A DNA stretch of 64,000 nucleotides, from the NCBI GenBank assembly GCA_019638185.1, contig JAHBUH010000007.1:141287-205286 (forward strand), given 5' to 3'. The notes under the pieces were generated by a model. It ran no database searches. It was not told the DNA's origin and was given only the letters and a program-made list of their open reading frames with translations. Below are positions 34,016 through 42,535 of this stretch, in pieces. The position numbers and the translations under genes were made by a program. How positions within the stretch are numbered: the first letter of the stretch is position 1; each line of letters begins with the position of its first letter. The stretch is from Leadbetterella sp. (lineage in GTDB: Bacteria > Bacteroidota > Bacteroidia > Cytophagales > Spirosomataceae).

Positions 34016-34993
34016 TTACGCCCGATTCAGCAGCGCCGCCGCCTCCTTCGCAAAGTAGCTAAGGATAATGTCCGCGCCGGCCCGTTTCATGCTGATGAGC
34101 ATTTCCATCATGGCCTTGTCGCCGTCTATCCAACCGTTTTGGGCGGCGGCTTTGATCATGGCGTATTCGCCGGACACGTTGTAGGCGGATATGGGCAGGT
34201 CAAAATTATCCTTCAGGGTTTTGATCACGTCCAGGTAGGAAAACGCCGGTTTCACCATCAGGATATCGGCGCCTTCCGCATAGTCCAGTTCGGCCTCCAC
34301 CAGGGCTTCTTTTACATTGGCCGGGTTCATCTGGTAGGTTTTTTTATCGCCGAATTTAGGGGCAGATTCCAGGGCATCGCGGAAGGGTCCGTAAAACGCC
34401 GAGGCATATTTAGCCGTGTAGGCCATGATGCCTGTGCCGGTAAAGCCTTCTGCGTCCAGGGCGCGGCGTATGGCCACTACCCGGCCGTCCATCATGTCTG
34501 ACGGCCCGATGATGTCGGCACCGGCCCGGGCCTGGGCTACGGCCATTTTGACCAGCACTTCCACGGATTCGTCGTTCAGGATCTTCCCGTCTTTCACGAT
34601 GCCGTCATGGCCGTCAGAGCTGTAAGGATCCAGCGCCACATCCGTCATCACCACCAGTTCCGGGAATTTGTTTTTGATTTCGGAAAGGGCACGGAGGTAC
34701 AGGGTACCTTCTTTGATGCTTTCCGAGCCTACGGAATCTTTTTTGCTGTCCGGGTAATTGGGGAAAAGGCATATAGACCGGATGCCGTGCGCCACCACGT
34801 CTTCTATCTCCGTCAGCAGGGTATCCAATGAATACCGGAAAATGCCGGGCATGGAGCGGATGGCCACTTTTTCACCGCTTCCTTCCTGCACAAACATCGG
34901 GAAGATGAAATCGTTGACGGAAAGGGTGTTTTCAGCCACCATTTCGCGGAGGCCGGCGGATATACGGTTACGTCTGGGTCTTCTGGTTAACAT
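34016..34993 (-). CDS. hemB: Delta-aminolevulinic acid dehydratase (porphobilinogen synthase)
   Basis: A 325-residue cytosolic enzyme that condenses two 5-aminolevulinates into porphobilinogen in haem synthesis. It starts MLTRRPRRNRISAGLREMV and has DFIFPMFVQEG, the metal-loop region DVALDPYSSDGHDGIV, and both active-site lysines, in AYTAKYASAFYGPFR (about 200) and MVKPAFSYLD (about 252). The metal loop has Asp/Ser in place of the three zinc cysteines, which marks the Mg-dependent, zinc-independent class. The length is normal without the VOC fossil that follows in frame. The ATG lies 5 bases from the palindromic repeat, so its transcription signal must lie inside or beyond that element. Confidence 0.96.
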   Translation of the reverse strand: MLTRRPRRNRISAGLREMVAENTLSVNDFIFPMFVQEGSGEKVAIRSMPGIFRYSLDTLLTEIEDVVAHGIRSICLFPNYPDSKKDSVGSESIKEGTLYLRALSEIKNKFPELVVMTDVALDPYSSDGHDGIVKDGKILNDESVEVLVKMAVAQARAGADIIGPSDMMDGRVVAIRRALDAEGFTGTGIMAYTAKYASAFYGPFRDALESAPKFGDKKTYQMNPANVKEALVEAELDYAEGADILMVKPAFSYLDVIKTLKDNFDLPISAYNVSGEYAMIKAAAQNGWIDGDKAMMEMLISMKRAGADIILSYFAKEAAALLNRA

Positions 34994-34998
34994 ATTTT

Positions 34999-35143
34999 GG
35001 ACCTACTTTTTTCGAAAAAAGTAGGCAAAAAACATTCACAAAATAATGTCCTCCTGAAAATTTGATTTCCAAAGATTTATATATTTCCTTCCTTTTTGCC
35101 GATCAAATTTTTCAGACGGACTATTTTGTGAGGATAAGGTACA
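34999..35143. repeat. Nested-palindrome intergenic repeat, copy B
   Basis: A first hairpin, CCTACTTTTTTCGAAAAAAGTAGG (24 bases, 35002-35025, perfectly symmetric), is followed by a long stem: CACAAAATA (35037-35045) with TATTTTGTG (35122-35130), GTCC with GGAC, and CTGAAAA-TTTGAT with ATCAAATTTTTCAG. A 30-base AT-rich loop closes it. Copy A lies at 27455-27663. It has the look of a small mobile palindromic element. Confidence 0.78.
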
Positions 35144-35177
35144 ATTAGTATTTATGCTAAAGCTTCTTTACGGGGCT

Positions 35178-36026
35178 TTAGTCTTTTTTGAATAATCTGA
35201 ACTCCAGGGCCACGCGGGTGGTGTCGGGTTCGGCATTCACGGCCAGGCCATGGATCAGGTGACCGGAGAAGAAAAGTACTTCACCGTAGTCTACTTTGGC
35301 TCTTTCCAGCTGGCTGCTTCCGCCCCATTCTTTGATCATGCGTACGCGGTACCTGTTGCCCTCCACCACAGCGCCGTTATGCGTTCTGAGCACCTTGTTT
35401 TCGGTGAACTTGTGGCTTCCCGGGGCTATGGGCAGCGAGGAGTTTTCGGTCACGCCCGCTATGGGAATCCAGAGGTTAACAAACGGCGGGATGTAGTCGG
35501 CCTCATCTACCCGCTCGTACACGTCTTTGTGCGGCGGGTTATAGTCGTTAGAGCCGGGGCGGTTTATCCGTACTATAATGTGCAGCTCTTTACCGTCTTC
35601 GGGGTTAATATCGGTCAGGGCAAAGCCCAGGATCTTCTCGAATTTCGGCAAAATCTGTTTCACGGGGAAGTTAAAATCTTCCGCAAAAAGGTCACGGGTC
35701 TTACCCACTACCTTAAAATGGTCTTCCCGGCTGGTTACCACGTCATGGTAGCGCTCCAGGCTGAAATCTGCTGGCACTTCTATGCCCAGCTCGTTCCGGA
35801 TAATTTTAGCTACACTCTGGGTCAGACCCTGCTTTAAAGATGCAAATTCCTCCTCGCTCAGGAATTTTGCCGAGGTATGGCCTTCATCGTACCAGGGCTG
35901 GCTATAAACGATGTCGGTGTCTTCTCTTGACAGTCTCACTTCCTTGCCGTAATCAAACGGCGGGCAGTCTTTTACGGAGACTTCGTACTTTTTATCACCA
36001 ATCGTGTAGGACAGTATATCTTCCAT
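35178..36026 (-). CDS. Phytanoyl-CoA dioxygenase-like Fe(II)/2-oxoglutarate enzyme
   Basis: A 282-residue cytosolic protein. The C-terminal half is a double-stranded beta-helix: HIIVRINRPGSNDYNPPHKD gives the metal HxD (HKD), IPPFVNLWIPIAGVTENSSL and PIAPGSHKF are typical PhyH strands, and FFSGHLIHGLAVN gives the distal His, with Arg in TRVALEFRLF as the likely 2-oxoglutarate ligand. The N-terminal 100 residues are charged and not recognised. Substrate unknown; relatives hydroxylate small molecules. A strong Bacteroidota promoter overlapped by a Fur-like palindrome lies directly upstream, which suits an iron-dependent enzyme. It is downstream of the S9A gene on the same strand, with 94 bases between. 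Confidence 0.8.
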   Translation of the reverse strand: MEDILSYTIGDKKYEVSVKDCPPFDYGKEVRLSREDTDIVYSQPWYDEGHTSAKFLSEEEFASLKQGLTQSVAKIIRNELGIEVPADFSLERYHDVVTSREDHFKVVGKTRDLFAEDFNFPVKQILPKFEKILGFALTDINPEDGKELHIIVRINRPGSNDYNPPHKDVYERVDEADYIPPFVNLWIPIAGVTENSSLPIAPGSHKFTENKVLRTHNGAVVEGNRYRVRMIKEWGGSSQLERAKVDYGEVLFFSGHLIHGLAVNAEPDTTRVALEFRLFKKD

Positions 36027-36049
36027 AAATCTTTTAAAATGTTAGGGTA

Positions 36050-36080
36050 CAAAAGTACCTCAAAAAACAAACGCACAAAA
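36050..36080 (-). promoter_or_regulatory. Promoter of the Fe(II)/2OG dioxygenase gene
   Basis: On the minus strand a perfect -7 TACTTTTG (36050-36057) is 18 bases from TTTTG (36076-36080). The predicted start point is about 17 bases before the ATG at 36026. This is one of the best promoter matches in the window. Confidence 0.6.
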
Positions 36081-36096
36081 TGATAATAATCATTTT
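36077..36096. promoter_or_regulatory. Fur-like palindrome overlapping the -33 box
   Basis: AAAATGAT-AATA-ATCATTTT is a perfect 8-bp inverted repeat with a 4-base spacer. It resembles the AT-rich GATAATGATAATCATTATC Fur box and covers the TTTTG of the promoter, where a bound repressor would block transcription. A terminator stem for the upstream S9A gene is the alternative, but no T-run follows. Confidence 0.45.
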
Positions 36097-36120
36097 TTAG
36101 CTAATCGTCTCCACCCCTTC

Positions 36121-38226
36121 TTATTTTAAGGCTTTCACACCCATATTCCACAGGATAAACCCATAAATATCGGCTGTCTGCTCTATGGCTTTCCGGGTAT
36201 TGCTGGCGCCGTGGCCGGAATTGGTATCGATCCGGATCAGCAGGGGGTTCTCAGAGCTGCTTCCGGCTTTTGCCTGGAGCTCAGCGGCGTATTTAAAGGA
36301 GTGCGCCGGCACCACGCGGTCATCGTGATCTGCCGTGGTGATCAGGGTGGCCGGGTAATTCACGCCTGATTTGATGTTATGGAGCGGCGAGTAGGCATAG
36401 AGCGCCTTAAATTCTTCAGCATTGTCAGAAGAGCCGTAGTCTGCAATCCAGTTCCAGCCAATGGTGAACTTCTGGAAACGCAGCATATCCATCACTCCTA
36501 CCTGTGGAATAGCCACTTTAGCCAGGTCAGGCCGCTGGTTAATCACGGCGCCTACGAGGAGACCGCCGTTAGAGCCGCCCCGCAGCGCCAGGTGCTCTGA
36601 ATCACAGTATTTATGGGCTATCAGGTATTCGCCTGCGGCAATGAAGTCGTCAAACACGTTCTGCTTTTTCAGCTTCATGCCCTGCTCATGCCAGGCTTCG
36701 CCATATTCCGCCCCGCCCCTGAGGTTAGCCTGGGCGTACACGCCGCCTTGCTCCAGGAAAGGGATCAGCAGCGGGCTGAAGCCCGGGTTCAGGCTCACGT
36801 TAAACCCGCCGTAACCGTAGAGTAGCGTAGGATTAGCCGAATTCAACTCCAGGCCTTTCTTATAGGTGATAAACATGGGGATGCGGGTACCGTCTTTGGA
36901 ATTGTAAAATACCTGGCGGGTTTCAAAATCGTCCGGGTTAAAATCCACCTCCGGCCTGCGGAACAGCTCCGACCGGCCCGTAGCGATATCATACCGGTAA
37001 ATGGTAGACGGGAAGGTAAAAGACGTAAAGGAGTAAAAGACAGATTTGTCTTTGGCTTTTCCGCCGAATCCGCCGGCCGTTCCCACACCCGGCAGCCTGA
37101 CCTCACTTTCCCGCTTCCCGTTCAGGTCGTAAACGTACACCCGGGTAGCCACATCTTTCATGTAGCTTGCAAAGAGCTTTCCGCCCGCTGCGTTCACACT
37201 CTGCAGGGGTTCCGGCTGACCGGGGATCAGCTCCGTCCATTGCTTGGAAGCGGTGGCATAAGTCATCACCTTGTAATTAGGCGCCTGGTCATTGGTGCTG
37301 ACATAAAATTTATCTCCCACGTTATGAAATATGCTGTAGGAAGAATTTCCGATCTCTGCCACCACCGGCGTAAATTCCTTTTCTCCTTTCTTTTTGTAGT
37401 AAATGGCGTTTCCGTCCAGCCCCTTTCCGCGGTCGCTGATGACCAGGAAAGCATAATTTTCATCTTCCAGCGTGTATACGGTGTTAAAACGCTGCGGATG
37501 GGCCTTGTCTTCAAACACCAGCTTATCTTCTGCCTGGGAAGTGCCTATTTTATGGTACCACACCTGGTGGTTCTCGTTTACGGCCGCCAGCGCACTTCCT
37601 TCCGGTTTCGGGTAGCGGCTGTAGTAGAAGCCGTTACCCTGCCAGGCTATGCCTGATACCTTCACCCATTCCAGCTTATCAGTCAGTGTTTTTTTGGTGT
37701 TCATATCCATCAAAAAGATGTCCATCCAGTCGGACCCGCCTTTAGACAGTGCGTAGGCAGCAAATTTCCCGTCTTTGGATAAGCTGAACTGCTTCAGGCC
37801 CGTGGTACCGTCTGCCGAGAGCCCGTTCGGATCCAGAACCACCTCGGCCTGGCCGTTTATTTCTTTCTGACGGTAGAGCACCGACTGGTTCTGAAGCCCG
37901 TCATTTTTATAGAAATAATACCACCCGCCACTCTCAAAAGGCGCCGAGTATCTGGGATAATTATATACCTGCTCCAGCCGTTCTACCAGCTGTCCGCGGT
38001 ACGGAATGGTGGCCAGGTAGGCATTCGTGACCTCGTTCTGGCGCTTTACCCACTGGCCGGTCTCTTCGGAGCGGTCGTCTTCCAGCCAGCGGTAAGGATC
38101 CGCCACGCTAAGCCCGTGATAAGTGTCCTGATGATCGGATTTCCGGGTTTCCGGATACCGGATTTGTGCGTGTGCTGACGCAGATAATACTAAGCCCACA
38201 ATAACAGCGTTAAATTTTGTATTCAT
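36121..38226 (-). CDS. Prolyl oligopeptidase family serine peptidase (S9A)
   Basis: A 701-residue protein with a signal peptide (NAVIVGLVLSASAHAQ). The N-terminus RYPETRKSDHQDTYHGLSVA and DPYRWLEDD are typical S9A, followed by a seven-bladed propeller (about 75-420) and an alpha/beta-hydrolase domain. The nucleophile motif is GGSNGGLL (Ser at about 546), the acid lies in TADHDDRVVP and the His in SGHGAS. It cleaves after proline in short peptides, here in the periplasm. Full length. Single gene, divergent from the TonB-C/TPR gene; the dioxygenase gene follows on the same strand but has its own promoter. Confidence 0.94.
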   Translation of the reverse strand: MNTKFNAVIVGLVLSASAHAQIRYPETRKSDHQDTYHGLSVADPYRWLEDDRSEETGQWVKRQNEVTNAYLATIPYRGQLVERLEQVYNYPRYSAPFESGGWYYFYKNDGLQNQSVLYRQKEINGQAEVVLDPNGLSADGTTGLKQFSLSKDGKFAAYALSKGGSDWMDIFLMDMNTKKTLTDKLEWVKVSGIAWQGNGFYYSRYPKPEGSALAAVNENHQVWYHKIGTSQAEDKLVFEDKAHPQRFNTVYTLEDENYAFLVISDRGKGLDGNAIYYKKKGEKEFTPVVAEIGNSSYSIFHNVGDKFYVSTNDQAPNYKVMTYATASKQWTELIPGQPEPLQSVNAAGGKLFASYMKDVATRVYVYDLNGKRESEVRLPGVGTAGGFGGKAKDKSVFYSFTSFTFPSTIYRYDIATGRSELFRRPEVDFNPDDFETRQVFYNSKDGTRIPMFITYKKGLELNSANPTLLYGYGGFNVSLNPGFSPLLIPFLEQGGVYAQANLRGGAEYGEAWHEQGMKLKKQNVFDDFIAAGEYLIAHKYCDSEHLALRGGSNGGLLVGAVINQRPDLAKVAIPQVGVMDMLRFQKFTIGWNWIADYGSSDNAEEFKALYAYSPLHNIKSGVNYPATLITTADHDDRVVPAHSFKYAAELQAKAGSSSENPLLIRIDTNSGHGASNTRKAIEQTADIYGFILWNMGVKALK

Positions 38227-38322
38227 GTTTTTTTAAGTAATAGATTATTCCCCGACAAAAATAAAATAAAATTTGAAGGGAGACTCAACCTTTACCTTTG
38301 AAAATCATCTAAATAAAAAACC

Positions 38323-38352
38323 TTTTGTAATGACGGGACGTTATTACATTTG
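38323..38352 (+). promoter_or_regulatory. Promoter of the TonB-C/TPR gene
   Basis: TTTTG (38323-38327), 17 bases, then a perfect TACATTTG (38345-38352), 25 bases before the ATG at 38378. The region also has the inverted repeats GTAAT/ATTAC and TTACATTTGTAA, the latter covering the -7 box. Confidence 0.55.
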
Positions 38353-38377
38353 TAAAAGATTACATAAACCTTAAGAA

Positions 38378-39376
38378 ATGCGTACTTTTCTTTTTGCGAT
38401 ATTTCCTTTATTCCTAACCTTTTCAAGCTTTGGTCAAGCTCCGCTAAAAAAACAACTGATCAAAAACTGGAAAAAGACAGATATTACGGCTATTGACGGC
38501 AGTCCGTATTATGATGACGAGACCCTTAATCTGGATTTCGACCTTAATTTCTTTTCGGCTGACTCTCTCTACCTGTTCAATAACAGCCGGCTGACCCCGT
38601 TGCGCTACCGGCTGACGGCTGACAGCATGCTGGTCCTTTCCGGGCTGCGGCTCAAAATCGTGGAGATCTCTGACATCAAGCTGGTGCTGGAGTCGCTGGA
38701 GAGCGAAGGCTTTGATTTCCGGATCACCTACATGCCCAAAAATCTTTTTGACCTCACCTACACCCCGGAGGTTTACCGTGCTAAAAACGGGGAAGTGGTG
38801 TTTAAGACCATCCAGGGTAAGCTGGAGCCCCAGTTCCTGCATAAAAATATGAGCCCGGTAGATTATATTTTCGAGAAATTCGGTTTCCCGGAATACCGTA
38901 AGGGCGGGTTTGTAGTGCGGTTTATTGTGACCGCCACCGGCGATGTCACCGGCGTACGGGTGGTTGCCTCCTCTAACGACCGGTATAACGATAACCTGGT
39001 AAAAGCCGTTCAGAAGACCAAAGGCCTGTGGAAACCGGCCGAATTTAAAGGAGAAAAGGTAACCACGGAGGTGGAGTACGATTATAACCTGGGCTACGAA
39101 GACCGTACCCTTACCTCCAATGTGGATTCCATGGAGTACAGCAAAATGTACCTGGATTATGGCCTGCAGTTTATTTCCACAGGTGCTTACCGGAACGCCA
39201 TCTCCTACCTCAAGAAGGCCATTGATTTTAACCCGCTGAATGTGGACGCCTACTTTAAGCACGCAGAGGTCTCCTTTGCGCTACGGCGGAAAGAGGAAGG
39301 CTGCGAGAGCCTGTCTTACCTGCTGCTGCTGGAGCAAAAGAAGGCAGAACCGCTGTATGAGAAGTATTGTAAGTAA
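38378..39376 (+). CDS. Exported protein with TonB C-terminal-like and TPR domains
   Basis: A 332-residue protein with a signal peptide (TFLFAIFPLFLTFSSFGQ). Residues about 20-130 form an unassigned beta-rich domain (lipocalin-like pattern, SADSLYLFNN). Residues about 150-235 match the TonB C-terminal fold (VDYIFEKFGFPEYRKGGFVV, RFIVTATGDVTGVRVVASS). Residues about 250-325 are two TPR-like helical hairpins (YLDYGLQFISTGAYRNAISY). There is no N-terminal membrane anchor, so it is a free periplasmic protein rather than a classical TonB. It may bind the TonB box of receptors or act as a scaffold. It has its own promoter and converges on the receptor operon. Confidence 0.75.
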   Translation: MRTFLFAIFPLFLTFSSFGQAPLKKQLIKNWKKTDITAIDGSPYYDDETLNLDFDLNFFSADSLYLFNNSRLTPLRYRLTADSMLVLSGLRLKIVEISDIKLVLESLESEGFDFRITYMPKNLFDLTYTPEVYRAKNGEVVFKTIQGKLEPQFLHKNMSPVDYIFEKFGFPEYRKGGFVVRFIVTATGDVTGVRVVASSNDRYNDNLVKAVQKTKGLWKPAEFKGEKVTTEVEYDYNLGYEDRTLTSNVDSMEYSKMYLDYGLQFISTGAYRNAISYLKKAIDFNPLNVDAYFKHAEVSFALRRKEEGCESLSYLLLLEQKKAEPLYEKYCK

Positions 39377-39377
39377 G

Positions 39378-39414
39378 GGATTTCATCAGAGCCCCGAAAG
39401 ACCCTGATGAATCC
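39378..39414. terminator. Stem-loop between convergent genes
   Basis: GGATTTCATCAG pairs with CTGATGAATCC directly after the TonB-C/TPR stop codon, and TGCTTTTTATC follows on the plus strand. A good terminator for the plus gene, and perhaps for the gene ending at 39424 as well. Confidence 0.65.
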
Positions 39415-39423
39415 TGCTTTTTA

Positions 39424-40053
39424 TCACTGCCCCAGAAAATATTCTGCTTCTATTTTGCCCCAGGTGGGCGAGTAGCTGTTCGGGGATTTGAAGGTTTCAA
39501 ATTTCTTTAAGGTACTTTCAAAATAAGGTTTTGCCTTGTCTTTGCCGCCACCGAAGGACTCGGGGGTGTGAAAGAGGTTAACTGCCCGGAGGTAATCGAT
39601 GCGCGGGTTTTGCGGATCCAGTTTGGCGGCTTCTCCCAGGTGCTGCTCAAACAGCGCGCCGTATTGCTGCCAGCGGGCCATGGGGTCTACGATCAGACGG
39701 GCCGAACTGAAATTGGCCTTCAGCACTTCGATCTCGGCATTTTTCGGGGAAATAGCCTCCGCTTTTTTAATGAATTGTTCGGCTTTGTCCAGTAAGATAT
39801 CTTTTTCGGCGGTGTTAGTAGTGGTGTACGACTCCTTGATCAGGCCGTAAGCCACCCAATACTGCGGTAACCACTCTTTGGCCTCTGCATTGGCCACCCG
39901 CTCCATTTTATTGATCTCGGGCATAATGGATTTTTCATATTCACTCTGAAGCACGCCGGCCAGTTCGGTCATGGTGGCTTCATACTTTTCCTTCTGGGCG
40001 TTCACTACCAGCGAGCTACCCGCCAGGAACATCACTAAAAGCATTTTTTTCAT
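39424..40053 (-). CDS. Small exported helical (TPR-like) protein, receptor partner
   Basis: A 209-residue protein with a signal peptide (KKMLLVMFLAGSSLVVNAQ). The rest is helical, with TPR-like spacing (AKEWLPQYWVAYGLIKES, LDKAEQFIKKAEAISPKNAE, RIDYLRAVNLFHTPESFGGG) and no catalytic motif. It lies 21 bases downstream of a TonB-dependent receptor gene on the same strand, so it is a co-transcribed periplasmic partner. Its role is unknown; homologues next to receptors in Bacteroidota are annotated only as hypothetical. The C-terminus (TWGKIEAEYFLGQ) resembles the TPR ends of related proteins. Confidence 0.72.
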   Translation of the reverse strand: MKKMLLVMFLAGSSLVVNAQKEKYEATMTELAGVLQSEYEKSIMPEINKMERVANAEAKEWLPQYWVAYGLIKESYTTTNTAEKDILLDKAEQFIKKAEAISPKNAEIEVLKANFSSARLIVDPMARWQQYGALFEQHLGEAAKLDPQNPRIDYLRAVNLFHTPESFGGGKDKAKPYFESTLKKFETFKSPNSYSPTWGKIEAEYFLGQ

Positions 40054-40074
40054 TACGGTATCTGTTTAAATTGT

Positions 40075-42237
40075 TTAAAAGTTAAGATCGGCTTCTTTTG
40101 ACCGGCCATTCAGCTTCCCGAAGGTCCAGGCCAGTCCGAAAAATACGGAGGTTTTCATGGGCGATTTCACGGCGTAGCGCTCCTTGCCATCAGCAGAATA
40201 GCGGTATCCGAAGATATTGTCCCGGCCCAGCAGGTTATCTACCAGGAAGTAAAAGACCAGGAAGCTGTTTCGGGTTTGCTTCACCTTGCTGGCCATCAGG
40301 CTGACCGAGTGAAACGGCTTGGTTAGCTCCCGGGTCTTAAAATCATCGGCCAGGGCATACACCGGCCTGCCCGATGCAAAAGAGTAGGTCAGGCCTATGT
40401 TTGTGCTGATCTTCGTGAAGAATTTCTTGGTGACCACGCTCATATTGTGTTTGGCCGCAAAAGTGGGTGTAAGCTGTTTCGGGTAGTTTTTAAACTCCCT
40501 TTCGGTGTCCAGAAAAGAGTAGGTTACCCAAAGATCCCCGTTTTTAATGGCCTTTTCATCCCGGAAAAACACATCGAATCCGCGGGCATAGCCACTTCCG
40601 GTATTGGTGGTTTTACCGGTAGGAAACCGGTAGGGATTGGGATCAAAATAGGCCGTTTCTTCTTTCACCAGCCGGGCATATTTTTTATAAAACATCTCGG
40701 TGCGGAACGTCCGCTTGTTTTTGATCACCTGGTAATTCAGGATCAGGTGGTCTGCCCGCTCAAAGCTAAGGTCAGGATTCACATACAGGTATTCTTTTTC
40801 AGGATTCTGATAAAACCGGCCGCCGGCAAACGAAAACTGGGAATATTGCCCTACCTTATACGCCAGCGACAGCCGCGGCGCCAGGTTACTTTCTCCCAGC
40901 ACAGACGTATACTCGTAACGGAGGCCGGGCCTCACCGCCAGCTTTGGGGTGAAGTACATTTCGGTTTCCGCAAAGAGCGCCGAGTAGCTGTCATTGAAAC
41001 CAAACTTATAGTCGTAATACCGGTTACCCACCGAAATATAGTGACTTTCCGCTCCAAAGTTAAACGAGTTGGCGTTCGAATTTCCAAACAGCCTGGTAAA
41101 GACCACCCGCGCCTGGGTGCGCTCGTCTGTCCGGTCGGAATTAAAATCCTGGATATCCAGGTTATCCTTATTATTGGAGTAAGACAGGCCGCTGTTCATG
41201 ACCCAGCTCTCATCTTTAAAAACGTATTTATAAGAGGCGTTGGTAAACAGGTTTTTGTTACGGTTAGAAAAACGGTAGGTCCCCTCTTCGGTATCGTAGG
41301 AGGGCAGGTTCATGGCCGAGGTATTATCAGACCAGGTACCGTACAGCTTAAAATGGCTGTTGCGCGGGAGGCTTTTATTGATACTCAGGCTGGTGCCTAT
41401 GCCCTGGGGCACGGTTTCAAAATCGAAGCGGTTCTTCACCAGCGCCAGCAGCGGCGCGATATTGGTATAGTACACCGAGCCGGTGATCCAGCCTTTATGG
41501 GTATGGGAGACGCCGGCTCCGGCCAGGTTCAGGCTGGCGGTGGTGGAGGTGTTGGTGCCCAGCTGGTCCTGGGTAGACAGTAGCAGTACGGATGACAACG
41601 CCTGCCCGTACTGGGCCGAATACCCGCCGGTACTGAAGGCCGTACCCTTGAACATGAAGGGCTCGAAACGGCCGCGCTGGGGCACATCCGGCGTGCTGCT
41701 GAAGAAAGGATTCTGAACAATCATCCCGTCTATCACCGTCTTGGTTTCCTGGGCAGAGCCGCCCCGTACAAAAAGCCCTTCCTGCTCCCCTACCCGCGTG
41801 GAGCCGGGGAGAAGCTGCATCACGGAGGTGATATCGGCATTGCCGCCCGCCGTGGTCACAATGTCCATGGGCTTCAGCATAACCATACGCTTGCTGTCAG
41901 AGGCCTCGAAGACCCCGGCGGAGACCACCACCGCATTCAGCTGGTTAATGGTCTCTTTCAGCTCCAGATTTACGGTAAGGTCAGCCCCGGCCAGGGTGAT
42001 CTCTTTCACCAGTGTGTGGTAGCCTATGATGGAGGCCTGCAGTTTGAAGTTCCCTTTTTCATCGGTTTTAAAGCTGTATGAGCCGTCTTCAGCGGTGGTA
42101 GCCCCGTCATAAGTGTCCAGTAGCGACACATTGGCAAAGGCCAGGGGTTCGCCCCCGTTACCGGTGACTTTCCCGCTGATCCGGATCTGGGCCTGCGTTA
42201 AAAGGGGGAGTAATAAAAGGAGTAATAGCTTTTTCAT
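40075..42237 (-). CDS. TonB-dependent receptor with carboxypeptidase-regulatory-like N-domain
   Basis: A 720-residue outer-membrane protein. Signal peptide (KKLLLLLLLPLLTQAQ), then a carboxypeptidase-like beta-sandwich (about 20-105: RISGKVTGNGGEPLAFANVS, GFKLQASIIGYH-like), a plug (about 115-230: VTSVMQLLPGSTRVGEQEGL-like, FVRGGSAQETKTVIDGM) and a 22-strand-type barrel ending in FGLAWTFGKLNGRSKEADLNF. It is smaller than SusC receptors and has no SusD partner nearby. It probably imports a ligand through TonB. The co-transcribed helical protein (39424-40053) may be an accessory. Phased direct repeats lie upstream. The substrate cannot be named. Confidence 0.88.
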   Translation of the reverse strand: MKKLLLLLLLPLLTQAQIRISGKVTGNGGEPLAFANVSLLDTYDGATTAEDGSYSFKTDEKGNFKLQASIIGYHTLVKEITLAGADLTVNLELKETINQLNAVVVSAGVFEASDSKRMVMLKPMDIVTTAGGNADITSVMQLLPGSTRVGEQEGLFVRGGSAQETKTVIDGMIVQNPFFSSTPDVPQRGRFEPFMFKGTAFSTGGYSAQYGQALSSVLLLSTQDQLGTNTSTTASLNLAGAGVSHTHKGWITGSVYYTNIAPLLALVKNRFDFETVPQGIGTSLSINKSLPRNSHFKLYGTWSDNTSAMNLPSYDTEEGTYRFSNRNKNLFTNASYKYVFKDESWVMNSGLSYSNNKDNLDIQDFNSDRTDERTQARVVFTRLFGNSNANSFNFGAESHYISVGNRYYDYKFGFNDSYSALFAETEMYFTPKLAVRPGLRYEYTSVLGESNLAPRLSLAYKVGQYSQFSFAGGRFYQNPEKEYLYVNPDLSFERADHLILNYQVIKNKRTFRTEMFYKKYARLVKEETAYFDPNPYRFPTGKTTNTGSGYARGFDVFFRDEKAIKNGDLWVTYSFLDTEREFKNYPKQLTPTFAAKHNMSVVTKKFFTKISTNIGLTYSFASGRPVYALADDFKTRELTKPFHSVSLMASKVKQTRNSFLVFYFLVDNLLGRDNIFGYRYSADGKERYAVKSPMKTSVFFGLAWTFGKLNGRSKEADLNF

Positions 42238-42535
42238 TTTGTATAAGTATTCCGGGGTGCCGGGTTTCAGGGGTTTAGCTCAGGGCTAATTCCTGCTTCA
42301 AAATTAGAGACCCGGTGCAGACGGCTGAACGGGTTTTCGATAAACACTTCAGAATTACCGATAAACGATCCTTTTTACCGATAAAATTAAGCGGCGTTTT
42401 CAGGAAGTTGACCGGATGAATCTATTTTTTTCTTACTTTTACCCGACTTACTTCAAAAAGCCGGTCTGCCCGTAAACCGAACATGCGCAGAATTATGTAC
42501 AGACCCGTCTGTTTTGTTACACCTTAACATTGATT
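42238..42535. other. 298-base divergent intergenic region
   Basis: It lies between the receptor operon and the symporter gene. It contains the three phased CGATAAA repeats (42336-42385). No gene, and no promoter matching consensus well, was found. Confidence 0.6.
42336..42385. promoter_or_regulatory. Three phased direct repeats (CGATAAA)
   Basis: TTCGATAAA (42336), ACCGATAAA (42357) and ACCGATAAA (42377) are spaced 21 and 20 bases apart, two helical turns each. The spacing suits tandem-site regulators such as LytTR or AraC proteins. They sit about 100-150 bases upstream of both the receptor (minus) and the symporter (plus). Confidence 0.5.

Noticed and set aside
34016-34993. HemB with a natural C-terminal VOC extension
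   Set aside because: The hemB stop falls at the normal family length, and the fossil after it lacks most of a VOC domain.
40447-41583. A 378-codon plus-strand frame inside the TonB-dependent receptor
   Set aside because: Antisense shadow of barrel-coding sequence; no recognisable motif.
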